DNA of 35,740 nucleotides, from positions 5,973,378-6,009,117 of the forward strand of contig NZ_AP018222.1 in NCBI RefSeq assembly GCF_002368035.1, given 5' to 3'. The stretch comes from Nostoc linckia NIES-25 (lineage in GTDB: Bacteria > Cyanobacteriota > Cyanobacteriia > Cyanobacteriales > Nostocaceae). Each line of letters starts with the position of its first letter. The stretch's first letter is position 1. The translations under genes and the position numbers were made by a program. Positions 31,537-35,740 of this stretch are shown here, piece after piece. A model generated the notes under the pieces. The model did no database searches. It was given only the letters and a program-made list of their open reading frames with translations, and was not told the origin of the DNA.

Positions 31537-33528
31537 TCACTCCGAAGCCAACAATTGCCGAATTACCCTAGCTAAAGCCTTTTGCGTAAAGCGACTGGCC
31601 ACTTGTTGACCCAAACGCTGTACGCCAGGATTTACCAATAACTGAGCAATTTGAGGGGCGAGTTCCACTGGATCGAAACCTCGTGTTTCTCGAAGAATAT
31701 TCAATATCCGTTTGATATGCTCCAAGGTTTGTTGTTGTTCAACTGTCGCGGCTGGAGTTTCATTAACTGCTGTCAATCCTACTCGTTCTCTTAATAAATA
31801 GGTAAAGTTATGCAAAACATTTTTACCTAAAGCATCAAGTCCATTAACAGATTCATCCACCAGCTTGTCGCGAATGAAAGCCCCGCGTTCAGATGATAGA
31901 AATTCTATCCCTTGATTCAGCACTAAATTAAAGTCGTAGTCTTGACTATTACGCGCATTCTTCAACAAGTTTTCTAAACGGTTCCAGCGGAATCTGCCAT
32001 CTTTAAATAACAAATCTTGCAATGATGCCCTTAATTGTGGTGCTGGGTCTGTTAACAAACGTTTAGAAACGTAGGGATAAGCTTCGCTGAGAACTTTAAA
32101 ATTCGGATCTATAAATATTGCAATACCTTCTAGGGTTACCAAGGAACGAATAATTAAAGCGTAGTAGGGCGGTACCCGGAAAGGATATTCATACATCAAA
32201 GCCGATAATTCATCGGTGATGCTTTTAATGTTGAGTTCAGCAACAGTAGCTCCTTGAGCATCAGCAAATACTCTAGCAAAAGCTGGAATAATTGGTGTTA
32301 AATCTGTTTCTGGTGTTAAAAAATCTAATTTAACGTAGTCTTTTGCTAAACCTTCAAAGTCGCGGTTAACTACATGAACGATCGCTTCAATTAAACCATA
32401 ACGCTGTGGTGGTTTAATTTCGCTCATCATCCCAAAGTCGAGATAAGCTAATTTGCCATCGGTTGTTGCTAACAAATTACCAGGGTGGGGATCGGCGTGG
32501 AAAAATCCGTGTTCTAGTAACTGGCGTAGGGAACACTGCACACCCACTTCAATTAAGTAACGAGCATCTATACCTTGGGCGCGAATTTCTTCTGTTTGGG
32601 TTAATTTAGTGCCGTTAATCCACTCCATCGTCAAAACGCGACGATTTGTATATTCCCAGTAAATTTTCGGAACGTAAACGTCTTTTATATGACCGTATAA
32701 CTCGAAAAATCGTTCGGCATTTTCGCCTTCATGGATGTAATCCATTTCTTCAAAAATGCGATCGCCTAATTCATCAAGAATCCCAACTAAGTCGCTGCGT
32801 ACCCGTTTGACCTTTTTCTGTACCCAAGCAGCAAGGTTACGCAAGATATACAAATCAATGGTAATCCGCTCTCTTAAGTCTGGACGCTGAACTTTAACCG
32901 CGACTTCTTCACCAGTTTTTAGCTTACCTTTGTAAACTTGCCCCAAGGAAGCCGCAGCAATTGGCTGGGGCGATAGTTCGGCGTAAATCTCTTGGGGAGG
33001 TGCGCCTAATTCTTCTTGAATAAACTGGTAAGCAATTTCGTTAGGAAAAGGCGGTAATTGGTCTTGTAACCTAGTTAATTCTTCAAGATATACCGGAGGA
33101 ACCAAATCCGGTCTAGTGGACAAGGCTTGGCCAATTTTGATGTAAGCAGGCCCTAGTCTCGTTAGTAATTCTCGTAGCTGAACGGCTCGGCGGCGGTCAT
33201 TTTTGACAACAATTCCCCGTTTACTATCAGACCACAACCCAAACACAAAGGAGAATGTTGGCCTCAACACCGCGAAAATCCGCCCTAAAACTTCCAGGGG
33301 TCGGTTTTGGTAATGCGCCGCTATCTCCAAAGGATTGTAGCGCGTCTCCGGTTCGGCTGTTTGAGTATCCCTTCGGGCTGCTAAAAGTCTTGGCGATTGC
33401 ACTACCAAGCTTTGCGTACCATTTTCTGGTACTACATCAATAATATGCAGTTCGCCTGGGCTAGTTTTGCCGTTGCGACTGTCCTCCTGAATCGATCCGG
33501 AATTAGGGGGAAGTGTCTTAACAATCAT
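31537..33528 (-). CDS. ABC1/UbiB (AarF) family atypical kinase
   Basis: From ATG 33528 the product has 663 residues. It carries the ABC1/ADCK family marks: the KxGQ motif in LGPAYIKIGQALSTRPDLVP, an Ala-rich nucleotide loop PIAAASLGQVYKG, the lysine in VAVKVQRP, HADPHPGN, and LDFGMM as the DFG equivalent. Family members support quinone or prenyl-lipid metabolism as atypical kinases/ATPases; in cyanobacteria and plastids they relate to plastoquinone/tocopherol metabolism and stress. The first 100 residues are a low-complexity extension and the C-terminal 130 residues are helical. The upstream TTG at 33573 is less likely. Several paralogues are usual in cyanobacteria, so no symbol is given. Confidence 0.92.
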   Translation of the reverse strand: MIVKTLPPNSGSIQEDSRNGKTSPGELHIIDVVPENGTQSLVVQSPRLLAARRDTQTAEPETRYNPLEIAAHYQNRPLEVLGRIFAVLRPTFSFVFGLWSDSKRGIVVKNDRRRAVQLRELLTRLGPAYIKIGQALSTRPDLVPPVYLEELTRLQDQLPPFPNEIAYQFIQEELGAPPQEIYAELSPQPIAAASLGQVYKGKLKTGEEVAVKVQRPDLRERITIDLYILRNLAAWVQKKVKRVRSDLVGILDELGDRIFEEMDYIHEGENAERFFELYGHIKDVYVPKIYWEYTNRRVLTMEWINGTKLTQTEEIRAQGIDARYLIEVGVQCSLRQLLEHGFFHADPHPGNLLATTDGKLAYLDFGMMSEIKPPQRYGLIEAIVHVVNRDFEGLAKDYVKLDFLTPETDLTPIIPAFARVFADAQGATVAELNIKSITDELSALMYEYPFRVPPYYALIIRSLVTLEGIAIFIDPNFKVLSEAYPYVSKRLLTDPAPQLRASLQDLLFKDGRFRWNRLENLLKNARNSQDYDFNLVLNQGIEFLSSERGAFIRDKLVDESVNGLDALGKNVLHNFTYLLRERVGLTAVNETPAATVEQQQTLEHIKRILNILRETRGFDPVELAPQIAQLLVNPGVQRLGQQVASRFTQKALARVIRQLLASE

Positions 33529-33915
33529 AGGGAAGGCCACCGCTGAGAATGAGCATGTTAAGTATTGTAACAATATGTTGAAGATTGGTCATCGGGCAAA
33601 GGGGAGGGGGGAAGGGGGAAAGGGGAAGGGGGAAAGGAAAGATCCCTGCTTTTCCCTTTTACCTTTCCCCAAGGCGAAGCCATGTCCTCATCTCCCCATG
33701 CGCTATGCCCAATGCCCCATTCCCCAATAACTATTGCTTTGCTACACTAATATGGGCGTATTAATTTAATAGTAGTAGGTATTGCTGCCTTTCTCGGTGC
33801 TGAGTTAAAAGTGCTAAGTCTTAAAGTAAAGACATGCGGCCTTACTAACTAACTCCGAAATTTTCTTCGTACTCACGACTGGGCACTCAGCACAATGGAA
33901 GGAGACTTTGGCTAG
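33529..33915. other. Divergent intergenic region with purine/pyrimidine repeat
   Basis: This 387-base spacer lies between divergent genes. It contains a GGGGAAAGG-type purine tract at about 33598-33641 followed by a complementary CCCTTTTACC-type tract at 33649-33671, able to form a hairpin. The right part, up to a GGAAGGAG at 33896-33903, presumably contains the recN promoter and ribosome binding site. Confidence 0.6.
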
Positions 33916-35664
33916 ATGTTGCTTTGCTTGCGAATTGAAAACTTTGCCCTGATTGACGAACTAGAATTGGAGTTTGGCGCGGGACTCAATGTGTTAACGG
34001 GTGAAACCGGCGCTGGAAAATCGATTATCTTGGATGCTATTGATGCCGCTCTGGGCGGTAAAGTCTCTAGTAGAGTGATTCGGACAGGGACGAGTCGGGC
34101 AATGGTAGAAGCTACTTTTACTTCCAACCCGCCTTTAGCTGCTTGGCTGACGGAACAGGAAATCGATTTGCTTGATGAAAATTCCGTAATTATTAGCCGA
34201 GAAATCAGCGCCACAGCTAGTAATGTCCGCAGCCGATCGCGGGTGAATGGTGTGTTGGTAAATCGGCAGGTAATGGCAGGATTGCGCGATCGCTTGGTGG
34301 AAATCACAGCCCAAGGTCAAACGGTGCAAGTCGGACAATCTGCCCAAGTGCGGGATTGGTTAGATTTGTATGGCGGTGACTCGTTAATGCAGCAACGCCA
34401 AAAGGTCGCCACTAGCTTTAGTGCTTACCAACAAGCGCATTTAGCATTGGAAAAACGCCGGACATCAGAACGGGAACGTTTACAACAACTCGACTTGCTC
34501 ACCTATCAAGTGCAAGAATTAGGAGCAGCAAATCTTAGCGAACCGAATGAATTGGAACAGTTGGCACAAGAGAGCGAACGCCTGAATCATGTAGTTGATT
34601 TGCAACAAATGAGCTACAAAATTTATCAGGCTTTGTATCAAAACGATGATGAAACTCCCGCCGCCGCAGATTTATTGGGAGACAGCGAAGCGACATTAAA
34701 TGACATGGTGGAATATGATACCCAACTGCAACCTTTATTAGAATTAGTTAGGGATGCCCAAGCTGCGGTGATGGAAGTGGGAAGGCAAATCAATGCTTAT
34801 GGTGACAGTTTAGAAGCCGATCCCCAACGTTTACAAGAAGTAGAAGAACGGGTTCGGGAATTAAAGCAAATTTGCCGCAAGTACGGGCCGACATTAACAG
34901 AAGCGATCGCCTATTACCAGCGTATCCAATCAGAATTAGCCCAACTTAATGACAGCGAACAATCTATTGAAAGTTTAGAACAGCAAGAAAAAGCGTGTTT
35001 TGAGAAACTCACCGAAACAAGCGATCGATTAACTCAACTGCGGAGTAAGGCGGCAGCTAATTTAGAATCGCGTTTGATATCCGAACTCAAACCTTTAGCA
35101 ATGGAAAAGGTGAAATTTCAAGTTGAAATTTTGCCGACTTTCCCAACTGCTATGGGAGCAGATAAAATTACCTTTATGTTTAGTCCCAACCCCGGAGAAC
35201 CACTGCAACCTTTAACAGAAATTGCCTCTGGTGGGGAAATGAGCCGCTTTCTGCTGGCTTTAAAAGCTTGTTTTTCTCAGGTTGATGCAGCCGGGACAAT
35301 GGTATTTGATGAAATTGATGTGGGGGTTTCTGGAAGAGTTGCCCAAGCGATCGCCGAAAAATTACACCAACTCAGCCAACGCAACCAAGTATTATGTGTT
35401 ACCCACCAGCCCTTAGTTGCAGCAATGGCAGACCGCCATTTCCGGGTAGATAAGCAAACTATTAATCAAGGTAAAGGTAAAAAAGCTAACAACGGTAGTG
35501 TGGAGCAGCGTACCGTTGTACGAGTTACTGCTTTAGATAATTTAACTACTCGCCGGGAAGAACTAGCACAATTAGCTGGTGGAAAATCAGCGAGTGACGC
35601 GATCGCTTTTGCCGAATCTTTGTTATTGCAAGCCGCTAACCATCGTCGGGGGGATCAGACGTAA
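33916..35664 (+). CDS. recN: DNA repair protein RecN
   Basis: The 582-residue protein is a full-length RecN, an SMC-like ATPase that acts in double-strand break repair in the cytoplasm. Walker A is GETGAGKS at 29-36, the RecN N-terminal motif is LRIENFALIDELELEFGAGL, long coiled coils fill about 150-370, the ABC signature is ASGGEMSRFLLALK and Walker B is TMVFDEIDVGVSG. The C-terminal part carries CVTHQPLVAAMADRHFRV. The start is supported by a GGAG about 12 bases upstream and by family alignment from MLLCLRIENF. It stands alone. Confidence 0.97.
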   Translation: MLLCLRIENFALIDELELEFGAGLNVLTGETGAGKSIILDAIDAALGGKVSSRVIRTGTSRAMVEATFTSNPPLAAWLTEQEIDLLDENSVIISREISATASNVRSRSRVNGVLVNRQVMAGLRDRLVEITAQGQTVQVGQSAQVRDWLDLYGGDSLMQQRQKVATSFSAYQQAHLALEKRRTSERERLQQLDLLTYQVQELGAANLSEPNELEQLAQESERLNHVVDLQQMSYKIYQALYQNDDETPAAADLLGDSEATLNDMVEYDTQLQPLLELVRDAQAAVMEVGRQINAYGDSLEADPQRLQEVEERVRELKQICRKYGPTLTEAIAYYQRIQSELAQLNDSEQSIESLEQQEKACFEKLTETSDRLTQLRSKAAANLESRLISELKPLAMEKVKFQVEILPTFPTAMGADKITFMFSPNPGEPLQPLTEIASGGEMSRFLLALKACFSQVDAAGTMVFDEIDVGVSGRVAQAIAEKLHQLSQRNQVLCVTHQPLVAAMADRHFRVDKQTINQGKGKKANNGSVEQRTVVRVTALDNLTTRREELAQLAGGKSASDAIAFAESLLLQAANHRRGDQT

Positions 35665-35670
35665 AGGTGA

Positions 35671-35740
35671 CTGGGGACTGGGGACTGGGGAGATGGGGAG
35701 ATGGGGAGATGGGGAGATGGGGAGATGGGGAGATGGGGAG
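35671..35740 (+). repeat. GGGGACTGG then GGGGAGAT tandem array (continues past window)
   Basis: After recN two GGGGACT units lead into at least six perfect 8-base GGGGAGAT copies that run to the end of the window. The same 8-mer array occurs before yajQ at 14058-14088. Confidence 0.92.

Overview
The window looks like chromosome of a filamentous, probably heterocyst-forming cyanobacterium of the Nostoc/Anabaena type. The evidence is frequent HIP1-type octamers (GCGATCGC and near variants), many short tandem G-rich or heptamer repeats between genes, a photosystem I psaM gene, a valyl-tRNA synthetase with the cyanobacterial membrane-anchoring (CAAD) insert, and several cyanobacteria-restricted small proteins. 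No rRNA, tRNA, CRISPR array, transposase or phage gene was seen.

Left third (1-12.3 kb). A HAD-type dehalogenase runs off the left edge. A two-gene operon follows, pairing a ThDP-dependent acetolactate-synthase-like enzyme with a FabH/KAS III-like enzyme that keeps the nucleophilic Cys but appears to lack the catalytic His; it looks like a specialised-metabolite module. Convergent to it is a large STAND-type signalling protein (HTH, NB-ARC ATPase, 14 WD40 repeats). A gene-poor stretch of about 2 kb holds two related ribbon-helix-helix mini-proteins facing each other across a strong inverted repeat. Then come a small fatty acid hydroxylase/sterol desaturase-family protein, a P-loop/DRTGG protein and a DUF4188 protein separated from it by a 112-base purine tract.

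Middle (12.3-20.3 kb). A PadR regulator faces the DUF4188 gene across two palindromic operators. Housekeeping or accessory genes follow: a DprA/LOG-like protein, a MAPEG protein, YajQ, a glutathione S-transferase with an upstream conserved protein, a TPR protein, a small membrane protein, psaM (with an internal duplication of its first codons) and a D-ribulose-kinase-like FGGY kinase.

Right half (20.3-35.7 kb). A minus-strand block contains, in transcription order, a GxxExxY PD-(D/E)xK protein bounded by 30-bp inverted repeats, an AmpG-like permease, an N-acetylglucosamine-kinase-like ATPase (probable cell-wall sugar recycling), and a two-gene McrBC-like restriction module whose ATPase carries TPRs and an unrecognised N-terminal domain. 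Divergent to this block is valS, followed by a coiled-coil protein, an overlapping DUF6888/DUF6887 small-gene pair, an ABC1/UbiB-family kinase and recN. The window ends inside an 8-base tandem repeat.

The strongest candidates for something new are the inverted-repeat-bounded GxxExxY unit, the TPR-McrB/McrC pair, the ThDP/KAS III pair, the psaM 5' duplication, and in-frame colonisation of coding sequences (valS, the DUF4188 gene, the FGGY kinase) by intergenic repeats. All functional statements are from sequence reading alone; no database search was run.
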